A stretch of 18,172 bases of DNA from Sphingobacteriaceae bacterium UBA2059. GTDB taxonomy: Bacteria > Bacteroidota > Bacteroidia > Sphingobacteriales > Sphingobacteriaceae. A program made the position numbers and the translations under genes. The stretch lies in contig DDAL01000015.1 of NCBI GenBank assembly GCA_002332615.1, forward strand, positions 1 through 18,172, read 5' to 3'. Below, piece by piece: positions 7,789 through 15,026 of the stretch (within the stretch, counting starts at the first letter, position 1; every line of letters starts with the position of its first letter). Under the pieces are notes generated by a model that saw only the letters and a program-made list of their open reading frames with translations, ran no database searches and was not told the DNA's origin.

Positions 7789-8511
7789 AAGATTAAACAA
7801 GTTATTAACGCCTAATAGTCTGCCCGATGTAAAACCCTCTGCAAACTCACAACTTATATACTTTCCCAGATCTCTTGCTCTGGCTTCGACAGATTTCATG
7901 AACTGAGGGCTTGATATGTAGGTTTCAGCTTCTGACTCTCTCATAGCGTACTCGGGTGTGTAAAACTGGGTTTTATATGCAGCAATAGCTGCTTTTTTCT
8001 CTTCCCAAACATCGCTGATATCTATAAGTATATCCGGCTGAATGTATTTGTCTTGTATTAAACTTAGAATCAGCCTGGGTCTCCAGGGTGATTGATTTAT
8101 ACTTTTATATTCGGTTTCAATCTTTACCAGCCCTGAAAGGAACACTGAGTCATGGACAAGTTTACACGCTCTGCCATGATCTGGATGACGATCGTCAATA
8201 GCATTTGTTATTATAATTTCAGGCGCGTATTGCCTGATTTTCTTTATAATGCTTAGCCGGTTCCTCTCTTCATTCAGGAAAAAGCCGTCACGCATTTCCA
8301 GATTTTCTCTAACATCAAGCTGCATAAGCTTGGCAGCAGCCTCCGCTTCGTGTTTACGGGTTTCGGCAGTACCTCTTGTTCCGAGCTCGCCCCGAGTGAG
8401 ATCAACAATCCCTACTTTCTTGCCTTCTCTTTTACTTTGTATAATTGTGCCTGCACAACCCAATTCCGCATCATCGGGATGAACTGTGATTACAAGGATG
8501 TCTAGTTTCAT
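7783..8511 (-). CDS. bshB1: bacillithiol biosynthesis deacetylase BshB1
   Basis: 242-aa PIG-L/LmbE-family zinc deacetylase. It removes the acetyl group from GlcNAc-malate in the second step of bacillithiol synthesis, between BshA and BshC, in the cytoplasm. Zinc-ligand motifs are HPDDAE (11-16) and HPDH (109-112). The BshB1-specific run LTRGELGTRGT (38-48), NAIDDRHPDHGR, and the C-terminal GVNNLFNLL support BshB1 over generic LmbE proteins. It follows the DUF4294 gene after 7 nt and is probably co-transcribed with it. Its TAG stop lies in the palindrome CTATAG, which is also the stop of the gene facing it. bshA and bshC are not in this window. Confidence 0.93.
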   Translation of the reverse strand: MKLDILVITVHPDDAELGCAGTIIQSKREGKKVGIVDLTRGELGTRGTAETRKHEAEAAAKLMQLDVRENLEMRDGFFLNEERNRLSIIKKIRQYAPEIIITNAIDDRHPDHGRACKLVHDSVFLSGLVKIETEYKSINQSPWRPRLILSLIQDKYIQPDILIDISDVWEEKKAAIAAYKTQFYTPEYAMRESEAETYISSPQFMKSVEARARDLGKYISCEFAEGFTSGRLLGVNNLFNLL

Positions 8512-8518
8512 TTTCTAG

Positions 8519-9142
8519 TTAATAATAGGGGCCGGAATTATAATATCCTGCATGTTGTATGATATATTCAATATCCCTGTCTTGACCTGAGTCGTATTTC
8601 TGCTTAAGGTTGTGACCAAAGACCCTTGCTATTGATTGATAAAAGAACGCGGTGAATCCCCCTTTGAGCTGCCTTACAAGCTCGTAGCTACTGTTCCCGG
8701 TTTCCCGATCGACAAGCTTTATGAGTATTTCTCCCTGAGTAATCGTCATGTTCTTGATTTCACGATTGAACATGTCCTTGATTTCCTTTTCGCAAGACTT
8801 GACAAGCTTCTTTTGATCTTTTTTGTTTGGATTAAGTGCCAATTGATCATTAAGACGAGCATACCGTTCACGTGCAAACTTTGCATAAGGCAGTACTTTA
8901 AGTACATTATACCTTAGTCTGTTAAACTTATAACGAGCTTCAGGGCTAGGAAATAGCCTGTAATTATATACAAACACATCGTTTAAAGGGACCCAGGGAA
9001 TCTTATTTCCATACTCGTCGACCGATAAAGCAATTCGTATGGTATCATTTTTGCCTATACCGCTTGTAGAATATTTATCCTGTGCCTGTGCAGGAGTCAG
9101 GGTGATATAACCGGTAAGAAGAATAATTAAAAACGTTTTCAT
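8519..9142 (-). CDS. DUF4294 domain protein, exported
   Basis: 207 aa, function unknown. A signal peptide of about 20 residues (MKTFLIILLTGYITL, then AQA before Gln21) points to the periplasm, and no lipobox Cys is present. The rest matches my memory of DUF4294, a Bacteroidota family: the block DEYGNKIPWVPLNDVFVYN, then a charged helical segment (about 70-135, LPYAKFARERYARLND and CEKEIKDMF) and a C-terminal part with LVDRETGNSSYELVRQLKGG. It is the first gene of a two-gene unit with bshB1, an association that could be useful for guessing its role but proves nothing. A -7 box (TATTTTTG) ends 12 nt before the ATG. Confidence 0.82.
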   Translation of the reverse strand: MKTFLIILLTGYITLTPAQAQDKYSTSGIGKNDTIRIALSVDEYGNKIPWVPLNDVFVYNYRLFPSPEARYKFNRLRYNVLKVLPYAKFARERYARLNDQLALNPNKKDQKKLVKSCEKEIKDMFNREIKNMTITQGEILIKLVDRETGNSSYELVRQLKGGFTAFFYQSIARVFGHNLKQKYDSGQDRDIEYIIQHAGYYNSGPYY

Positions 9143-9154
9143 ACCTTAGATAGA

Positions 9155-9162
9155 CAAAAATA
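9155..9162 (-). promoter_or_regulatory. -7 box for the DUF4294-bshB1 unit
   Basis: Minus strand reads TATTTTTG (TAnnTTTG consensus), 12 nt before the DUF4294 ATG. No TTG is seen 19-21 bp upstream. The same octamer precedes rluD. Confidence 0.4.
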
Positions 9163-9246
9163 CATGTTATTACTCTAATTAATTACATTATTCTATAGAT
9201 AGTAACCCGTAGTTTACAAAGAATCAATATAATATGTGCAGGTAAG

Positions 9247-11475
9247 ATGAATGAACTTGTGTTCGATTTAGAAGCAGAAAAAAAAGAAATATTGAAGAGA
9301 TACAGGGCGCTCTTAAAAGCCTGTAAGCCTACCCTCCAAAAGGGAGACAAAAGCATGGTAAGACATGCTTTTGACATTTCTTTGGAAGCGCACAAAGATA
9401 TGCGCCGAAAGTCCGGTGAACCCTATATCTATCACCCTATTGCCGTGGCCCAGATAGCTGCCGAGGAAATAGGGCTTGGAACTACATCTGTTGTTTGTGC
9501 CTTATTACATGATGTTGTTGAAGATACTTCGATAACTCTTGAAGACATAGAAAATGAGTTTGGAAAAAAGGTTGCAAAAATCATCGACGGCCTGACAAAG
9601 ATATCTGGAGTACTTGACTACAATAGTTCTTTACAGGCCGAAAACTTTAGGAAGATGCTTCTAACCCTGGCAGATGATGTGAGGGTAATTCTTATTAAAC
9701 TGGCTGACAGGCTTCATAATATGCGCACCATGGATTATATGCCGCGCGAAAAGCAGTTAAAGATAGCGTCGGAAACGATCTATTTGTACGCTCCACTGGC
9801 ACACAGGCTTGGATTGTATTCTATGAAATCGGAACTGGAAGATCTGTCTATGAAGTATACAGAGCCGGAAACGTATAAATTTATTGCCAGGAAACTAAAT
9901 GAAAAGAAAGCAGAGCGGGAATTATATATACAAAGTTTTATAGGGCCCATTGAGGACATACTTAGAGAGCAGGGTTTTAAAGCCAGTGTATACGGGCGCC
10001 CAAAATCAATACACTCCATATGGAATAAAATAAAGAAAAAGGGTATTCCTTTTGAAGAGGTGTACGATCTTTTTGCAATCAGAATCATCTTGGACAGCAA
10101 ACTTGAAAATGAAAAAGCTGATTGTTGGAAAGCGTATTCTATTGTTACAGACCTTTACAGGCCAAATCCTGATCGTTTGCGAGACTGGGTATCATCACCC
10201 AAGGCAAACGGATATGAGTCTTTGCATACTACAGTAATGGGCCCTAAGGGACAGTGGGTAGAGGTCCAGATCCGTACCCAACGGATGAATGAGATTGCCA
10301 AGAAGGGGTTTGCCGCGCATTGGAAGTACAAAGAATCTTCGTCGGACAGTGGCCTCGATCAATGGATTCAAAAGGTGAGGGATCTATTGAAGAGCCCCGA
10401 TTCGAATGCCCTGGACTTCCTGGATGATTTTAAAATGAATTTATTCTCGGATGAGATTTTCATTTTTACACCAAAAGGAGAACTAATGCAATTGCCGGCT
10501 AATGCTACAGCTTTGGACTTTGCCTTTGAAATACACTCAGATCTTGGTGCAAGATGCATTGGCGCTAAGGTAAACCATAAACTCGTACCCCTATCCCACA
10601 AACTTCAAAATGGTGATCAGGTTGAAATTATCACGTCAACAAAACAAACACCCAAAGAGGATTGGCTGAACTTTGTGGTTACGGCGAAAGCAAGATCTAA
10701 AATAAAATCTAACCTTAAAGAGGAGAAAAGGAGGATAGCTGAGAATGGAAAAGAACTATTGGAAAGGAAGCTCAAGTCCTTAAAAATCACATATAATACC
10801 GAGAACATAAGCAAAATATGTAATTATCTAAAGTTCCCTTCTACTCTCGACCTCTTTTTTGCAATTGCAACCGGCGAAATAGACCTTAAAAATTTAAAGG
10901 ATTTCCAGGCGTCTGAAAAGAGCTCCGAAAACAAGGTGCCAGAAAGAAATGAAAACAGCCATATCGAAGGCATCTTCAATAAAGTCAAGTCAAAAGACAA
11001 CGACACGTTGCTAATTGGGGAGGATCTGCAAAAAATTGACTATAAGCTTTCAAGTTGCTGCAATCCGATACCCGGGGATGACGTCTTCGGATTTCTGACG
11101 ATAAATGATGGTATAAAGATACACCGGACAAACTGTCCTAACTCTACCAAGCTAATGGCCAACTACGGCTATAGGGTAATTAAGGCTAAATGGACATCCC
11201 AAAAAGAACTTGCTTTCTTAACGGGTTTGCGTATAAAAGGAATTGACGACCTCGGTTTAATAAATAAACTTACTACTGTCATATCCAACGACTTCAAGGT
11301 CAATATGCGCTCTATTACTGTCGATAGTTCTGATGGTATATTTGAAGGTTCAATTATGATTTATGTGAATGATAAGCAACATCTGGAAGACCTCATAAAA
11401 AAGATAACTCAGATAAAAGGCATCACTTCTGTTGTGCGATTTGACTCTGATAAAAAGACACAGCAAGGCGCTTGA
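9247..11475 (+). CDS. spoT: bifunctional RelA/SpoT (p)ppGpp synthetase/hydrolase
   Basis: 742-aa long Rel/SpoT enzyme that makes (p)ppGpp from ATP and GDP/GTP and degrades it, controlling the stringent response. Domains in order: HD hydrolase (about 35-190, with H40, H63, H88-D89 in ALLHDVVED, and D154 in LADRLHN, so the hydrolase looks intact); synthetase (about 240-360, YGRPKSIHSIW, FAIRII, KANGYESLHT and EVQIRT); TGS (about 402-465, DEIFIFTPKGELMQLP); helical linker; a Cys-containing zinc-finger region (C604-C605, H626, C630 in HRTNCP); and a C-terminal ACT domain (about 655-735). Both catalytic halves are complete, so it is likely the bifunctional Rel of the organism. The start ATG follows a weak AGG. 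An A8 run lies at codons 11-14. No convincing promoter is seen in the 104-bp divergent gap. Confidence 0.96.
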   Translation: MNELVFDLEAEKKEILKRYRALLKACKPTLQKGDKSMVRHAFDISLEAHKDMRRKSGEPYIYHPIAVAQIAAEEIGLGTTSVVCALLHDVVEDTSITLEDIENEFGKKVAKIIDGLTKISGVLDYNSSLQAENFRKMLLTLADDVRVILIKLADRLHNMRTMDYMPREKQLKIASETIYLYAPLAHRLGLYSMKSELEDLSMKYTEPETYKFIARKLNEKKAERELYIQSFIGPIEDILREQGFKASVYGRPKSIHSIWNKIKKKGIPFEEVYDLFAIRIILDSKLENEKADCWKAYSIVTDLYRPNPDRLRDWVSSPKANGYESLHTTVMGPKGQWVEVQIRTQRMNEIAKKGFAAHWKYKESSSDSGLDQWIQKVRDLLKSPDSNALDFLDDFKMNLFSDEIFIFTPKGELMQLPANATALDFAFEIHSDLGARCIGAKVNHKLVPLSHKLQNGDQVEIITSTKQTPKEDWLNFVVTAKARSKIKSNLKEEKRRIAENGKELLERKLKSLKITYNTENISKICNYLKFPSTLDLFFAIATGEIDLKNLKDFQASEKSSENKVPERNENSHIEGIFNKVKSKDNDTLLIGEDLQKIDYKLSSCCNPIPGDDVFGFLTINDGIKIHRTNCPNSTKLMANYGYRVIKAKWTSQKELAFLTGLRIKGIDDLGLINKLTTVISNDFKVNMRSITVDSSDGIFEGSIMIYVNDKQHLEDLIKKITQIKGITSVVRFDSDKKTQQGA

Positions 11476-11508
11476 TGTTTTACAGCCGCTATATTATCGA
11501 TATTTTAA

Positions 11509-11516
11509 TAACTTTG
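11509..11516 (+). promoter_or_regulatory. possible -7 box for the Fur-family gene
   Basis: TAACTTTG, an exact TAnnTTTG match in the 60-bp gap between spoT and the Fur-family gene, 19 nt before its ATG. No TTG is found at the expected -33 position. It would allow the regulator and purA to be expressed apart from spoT. Confidence 0.35.
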
Positions 11517-11535
11517 AACAGCAGATTTATTTGAA

Positions 11536-12012
11536 ATGCAGGCAGAAGAAACAAAAATTATGGTTAAAAAAATTTTTGAGGCTTACCTCGAAAATGAACA
11601 CCTCAGGAAAACTCCTGAGAGGTTTGCCATATTGGAAGAGATATATTCAAGAAACGATCACTTTGACGTGGAATCTCTATATCTGCACATGAAAAACAAG
11701 AAATACAGGGTAAGTCGGGCTACCGTGTACAATACGCTTGAGCTACTTGTGTCATGTGATTTGGTTACAAAACATCAATTTGGTAAAAACATCGCCCGAT
11801 TTGAAAAGTCTTACGGTTACAAGCAGCACGATCACATTATATGTCTTGACTGCGGCAAGGTAGTGGAATTTTGCGACCCCCGCATTGGACAGATTGAAAG
11901 TATGATGGGCGACTTGCTGAAGTTTGACATTAAGCACCATTCTTTAAACCTCTATGGCAACTGCACTCGTTTGAAAAGCGGGTTTTGCGACTCATTTGAA
12001 AAAAACTCATAA
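11536..12012 (+). CDS. fur: Fur-family metal-dependent transcriptional regulator
   Basis: 158-aa DNA-binding regulator of the Fur/PerR/Zur family. Winged helix: RKTPERFAILEEIY (about 24-37) and the recognition part VSRATVYNTLELL (59-71). Dimerisation and metal domain: QHDH (97-100, usual form HHDH), structural-zinc pair C103-x2-C106, HH at 134-135 and LYGNC (139-143). The usual second CxxC is not present: after C143 comes L146, and the next Cys is C151. Which metal it senses (Fe, Zn, Mn or peroxide) cannot be decided. It sits 60 nt after spoT and 17 nt before purA, so it is probably co-transcribed with purA. The subtype symbol is tentative. Confidence 0.9.
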   Translation: MQAEETKIMVKKIFEAYLENEHLRKTPERFAILEEIYSRNDHFDVESLYLHMKNKKYRVSRATVYNTLELLVSCDLVTKHQFGKNIARFEKSYGYKQHDHIICLDCGKVVEFCDPRIGQIESMMGDLLKFDIKHHSLNLYGNCTRLKSGFCDSFEKNS

Positions 12013-12029
12013 TTTCTTAAATAATAATA

Positions 12030-13304
12030 ATGGCTGTTGATGTACTGTTAGGTCTCCAATGGGGAGACGAAGGTAAAGGAAAGATTGTTGACGTTCTAAG
12101 TCCAGAGTATGATTTAATAGCCCGCTTCCAAGGTGGGCCGAACGCTGGTCACACCCTGGAATTTGAAAACAAAAAGTTCGTTCTTAATACTATACCATCG
12201 GGTATTTTTAATGATAAAATCATAAACCTTGTGGGTAATGGTGTTGTAATAGATCCTATCCTTCTTCGAAAGGAATTGTTAAACTTACAACAGCATGGTT
12301 TTGATCCTGTTTCCTCTAATAAGCTGACTATTGCGCGTAAGGCGCATTTAATCTTACCTACTCACAGGCTACTCGATGCCGCATCTGAGACCAAAATGGG
12401 TAAAAGCAAAATAGGATCAACCTTAAAAGGCATAGGTCCGACCTATATGGATAAAACAGGTAGAAACGGTATAAGAGTTGGAGATACAGCACTCCCCGAC
12501 TTTAAAGAGCGTTATCAAAAGCTGGTTGACAAACACCTATCAATTTTAGAACATTATGGCCCTGTTCCTGATTTCAGTGATCAGGAACAAGAATTTTTTA
12601 AAGCAATAGAGTTCTTATTAACACTTAAGCAAGTAGACAGCGAGCATTTTGTAAACCAGTACTTAAAAGATGGGAAGCCTGTACTGGCAGAAGGGGCTCA
12701 GGGAACGTTATTGGATGTCGACTTTGGATCCTACCCCTTTGTGACTTCTTCAAACACAACCACTGCAGGCGCCTGTACTGGTTTAGGTATCGCTCCTAGA
12801 CATATCGGAAAGGTAATTGGGATATTCAAAGCGTATTGTACACGTGTTGGAAGCGGACCTTTTCCGACAGAACTTTTCGATGAAACTGGCGAACAATTAA
12901 GACATGCTGGTAATGAGTTTGGCTCCACTACCGGTCGTGCCAGACGTTGCGGCTGGCTTGATATACCTGCCCTAAAATACGCTATTATGATTAACGGCGT
13001 TACTGAAATGGTAATGACCAAAGCGGATGTTCTGAGTGGGTTTTCTACTATTAAGGTCTGTACCCGTTATGAATATAATGGTGAAATTATTGATTACATG
13101 CCTTATGACATCCAGTCATTAGAAGCGAAGCCTATTTATGACGAGGTAAGTGGCTGGCAAGATGACCTTACTGGAATCAAAAGCAGTGAAGAGCTACCTG
13201 AGAATCTCGTTAAGTATGTTAAATACATTGAAGAACAGGTGGGTGTTCCTGTTAAATATCTATCTGTGGGTCCAGACAGACTTCAAACCTTAGAGATGTA
13301 CTAG
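12030..13304 (+). CDS. purA: adenylosuccinate synthetase
   Basis: 424-aa cytoplasmic enzyme that joins IMP and aspartate with GTP hydrolysis to give adenylosuccinate, the first committed step to AMP. The N-terminal P-loop-like WGDEGKGK (11-18, catalytic Asp13) and QGGPNAGHT (34-42, catalytic His41) are intact, as are KIGSTLKGIGPTY, EGAQGTLLDVDFG and TGRARRCGWLD. The length matches the family (about 430). The start ATG is 17 nt after the Fur-family stop, in an AT-rich spacer without a Shine-Dalgarno. A hairpin terminator follows about 20 nt after the stop. Confidence 0.97.
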   Translation: MAVDVLLGLQWGDEGKGKIVDVLSPEYDLIARFQGGPNAGHTLEFENKKFVLNTIPSGIFNDKIINLVGNGVVIDPILLRKELLNLQQHGFDPVSSNKLTIARKAHLILPTHRLLDAASETKMGKSKIGSTLKGIGPTYMDKTGRNGIRVGDTALPDFKERYQKLVDKHLSILEHYGPVPDFSDQEQEFFKAIEFLLTLKQVDSEHFVNQYLKDGKPVLAEGAQGTLLDVDFGSYPFVTSSNTTTAGACTGLGIAPRHIGKVIGIFKAYCTRVGSGPFPTELFDETGEQLRHAGNEFGSTTGRARRCGWLDIPALKYAIMINGVTEMVMTKADVLSGFSTIKVCTRYEYNGEIIDYMPYDIQSLEAKPIYDEVSGWQDDLTGIKSSEELPENLVKYVKYIEEQVGVPVKYLSVGPDRLQTLEMY

Positions 13305-13324
13305 AAAATTAATTTTTAGTAATG

Positions 13325-13356
13325 AAGCCGCCTCGTAGATATTTACGAAGCGGCTT
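13325..13356 (+). terminator. purA terminator hairpin
   Basis: Inverted repeat with a 13-position stem holding one mismatch: AAGCCGC-C-TCGTA (13325-13337) pairs with TACGA-A-GCGGCTT (13344-13356) around a 6-base loop, starting 20 nt after the purA stop. The following T-tract is short and interrupted (TTTATAGTTTTG), so termination may be partial. Confidence 0.7.
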
Positions 13357-13357
13357 T

Positions 13358-13532
13358 ATAGTTTTGATATAACAAACGCAAATAAAGATCCCGAAAACCA
13401 GACGATGTTTCGATTCGACAGTAATAGACTACTTTGCTGATCCTTAACCGAGTAGAGGAGCGAAAGTGCTTTTTAAAATACAGTATTTATTGATCCTTAA
13501 TAAGCGTATTATTCTCAGCTATAGAAAGTTTT
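13358..13532. other. non-coding gap between convergent purA and M48 genes
   Basis: About 175 bp without a credible gene. It contains a 10-bp direct repeat TGATCCTTAA at 13438-13447 and 13491-13500, a 13-bp palindrome AAATAC-A-GTATTT at 13476-13488 and a weak AT-rich inverted repeat at 13522-13535 that runs into the M48 stop codon. No tRNA-like or rRNA-like structure was recognised. It could hold the M48 operon's 3' untranslated region or a small RNA, but nothing here establishes that. Confidence 0.4.
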
Positions 13533-14318
13533 CTACTGCTTGTAATATTTCCGTGCTTCAGGAAGTCGTTTCTGAATATTAGCAATTCTTGATGCATCAC
13601 TTGGGTGAGTGCTTAGAAACTCCGGCGGAGCACCTCCGCTCCCTTTTTTGGAAGCCATTCGTTCCCAAAATCCCACGGCACTTTCAGGGTTATAACCAGC
13701 CATTGACATAAATATCAAACCCAACCTGTCAGCTTCAGATTCCTGACTTCTACCATATTTTAAGAGTGCTAATTGACCGCCAAGTCCATAGAGCTGCACG
13801 AGAGCATCCGAACCTGTTGCGGCACCTAAGATTCCGCCTAGTGCCTGGGCTCCCGCCATCTGAGAATACCTTTCTTCGCCATGCCTTGCTACAGCATGCG
13901 CTATTTCATGTCCCATTACGGTTGCTAAACCAGCATCGGTTTGAGCCACAGGTATAATTCCAGAGTACACAGCCACTTTACCACCGGGCATACAAAAAGC
14001 ATTTATCTCTTTGCTTTGAACAAGGTTAAACTCCCACTTAAACTTATATTGATTTGCATATCCGTTCTCCGCAAGATATCTGTCAATTGCGCTTGCTATA
14101 CGATTACCAACTGTTTTAACTCTTTGTAGTTCAGCACCGGAAGTAATAACCTTTGTACCCGGACTTTGTAAAAACTCCCTATATGCCTGAACTGACTGTT
14201 GCTGAATTTGATCAGAGTTAGCCAGATTAAGTTGTTTCCTTCCGGTTAGTGGAACAGTTGAACACGCAACTACGATCAACATAAAAGATATCGAACCTAG
14301 TATTTTTAAATTCTTCAT
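13533..14318 (-). CDS. M48-family zinc metallopeptidase, lipoprotein
   Basis: 261 aa. A lipoprotein signal with Cys19 in MLIVVACST indicates a membrane-anchored periplasmic protein. Zinc protease motif HEIAH at 137-141 (catalytic Glu138), third ligand Glu193 in ESEAD (ExxxD, 193-197), and the late STHPSDASRI block are all intact, so it should be active. It resembles the LoiP/BepA branch of M48, which degrades misfolded envelope proteins, but it lacks the TPR tail of BepA. It is the third gene of the nadC-plsY-M48 unit, 26 nt after plsY. Likely role: outer-membrane or periplasmic protein quality control (inference from family). Confidence 0.93.
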   Translation of the reverse strand: MKNLKILGSISFMLIVVACSTVPLTGRKQLNLANSDQIQQQSVQAYREFLQSPGTKVITSGAELQRVKTVGNRIASAIDRYLAENGYANQYKFKWEFNLVQSKEINAFCMPGGKVAVYSGIIPVAQTDAGLATVMGHEIAHAVARHGEERYSQMAGAQALGGILGAATGSDALVQLYGLGGQLALLKYGRSQESEADRLGLIFMSMAGYNPESAVGFWERMASKKGSGGAPPEFLSTHPSDASRIANIQKRLPEARKYYKQ

Positions 14319-14344
14319 AAATAAACATTTTGACTATCTAACAC

Positions 14345-15001
14345 CTAAGAAACTATTGTGTTTTTCTTTTTAAACAGATACACTTTGGACTCTTTGCCCC
14401 TAAGCAACCGCTCCATATTCTTTTGATGTGTGATAAGTATTAAAATGCATATACACATACTATATAATATGAGCGATCTAAAAGGTGAATGGAAGACAAA
14501 AACAATGCTAAGCGGAAACGCAAATCCGGCTAAGATTGAACTCAATGAAACATACTTTGTTATAATCAATACGGCCATAAATACACCTACGCAGATCATT
14601 GCTGCTGGAAAGTGGACTGCCAGGGACATACCAAACAGCGCTGCTATACCTTTTCCGCCTCTGAAACCAGCAAAGACAGGAAAGAGATGGCCCATTACTG
14701 CTGTAATTCCCAATGCCAGTTGAAAATTTATAAAAATAATAGATGTGGATGGACCTGTGATTGACGGACCTATAAAATAGGCAAGATTTGTAGCCGTGAA
14801 TCCTTTTATAACGTCTATTAGCATTACAGCAATACCGGCTTTCTTTCCAAGTACCCGAAAAGTATTAGTGGCTCCAGCATTTCCGCTTCCATACTCCCGA
14901 ACATCTATTCCATAAAATGCCTGCCCAATCCATACAGCTGTAGGAATAGAGCCAAAAAGATAAGCCAAGATTAAAGCTGATATTGAATATACAGATATCA
15001 T
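14345..15001 (-). CDS. plsY: acyl-phosphate:glycerol-3-phosphate acyltransferase PlsY
   Basis: 218-aa integral inner-membrane enzyme that transfers the acyl group of acyl-phosphate to glycerol-3-phosphate, the first step of phospholipid synthesis in PlsX/PlsY organisms. The three family motifs are present: GSIPTAVWIG (17-26), GSGNAGATNTFRVLG (38-52) and GHLFPVFAGFRGGKGIA (104-120). Hydrophobic spans at about 4-25, 57-78, 92-111, 124-147 and 153-192 fit the multi-pass topology. A basic cytoplasmic tail (RLLRGKESKVYLFKKK) ends the protein. It lies 25 nt after nadC and 26 nt before M48, so it is in one transcription unit; plsX is not in the window. Confidence 0.95.
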   Translation of the reverse strand: MISVYSISALILAYLFGSIPTAVWIGQAFYGIDVREYGSGNAGATNTFRVLGKKAGIAVMLIDVIKGFTATNLAYFIGPSITGPSTSIIFINFQLALGITAVMGHLFPVFAGFRGGKGIAALFGMSLAVHFPAAMICVGVFMAVLIITKYVSLSSILAGFAFPLSIVFVFHSPFRSLILYSMCICILILITHQKNMERLLRGKESKVYLFKKKNTIVS

Positions 15002-15026
15002 TGCCTCGCTAAAGAAGTATTCATAA

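Noticed and set aside
9129..9138. Palindrome AAAACGTTTT at the start of the DUF4294 gene
   Set aside because: Short, AT-rich and within the codons of the signal peptide start; expected by chance at this composition.
11432..11692. Plus-strand open frame bridging the end of spoT and the start of the Fur-family gene
   Set aside because: It overlaps two confidently identified genes in another frame, and its translation shows no known motif.
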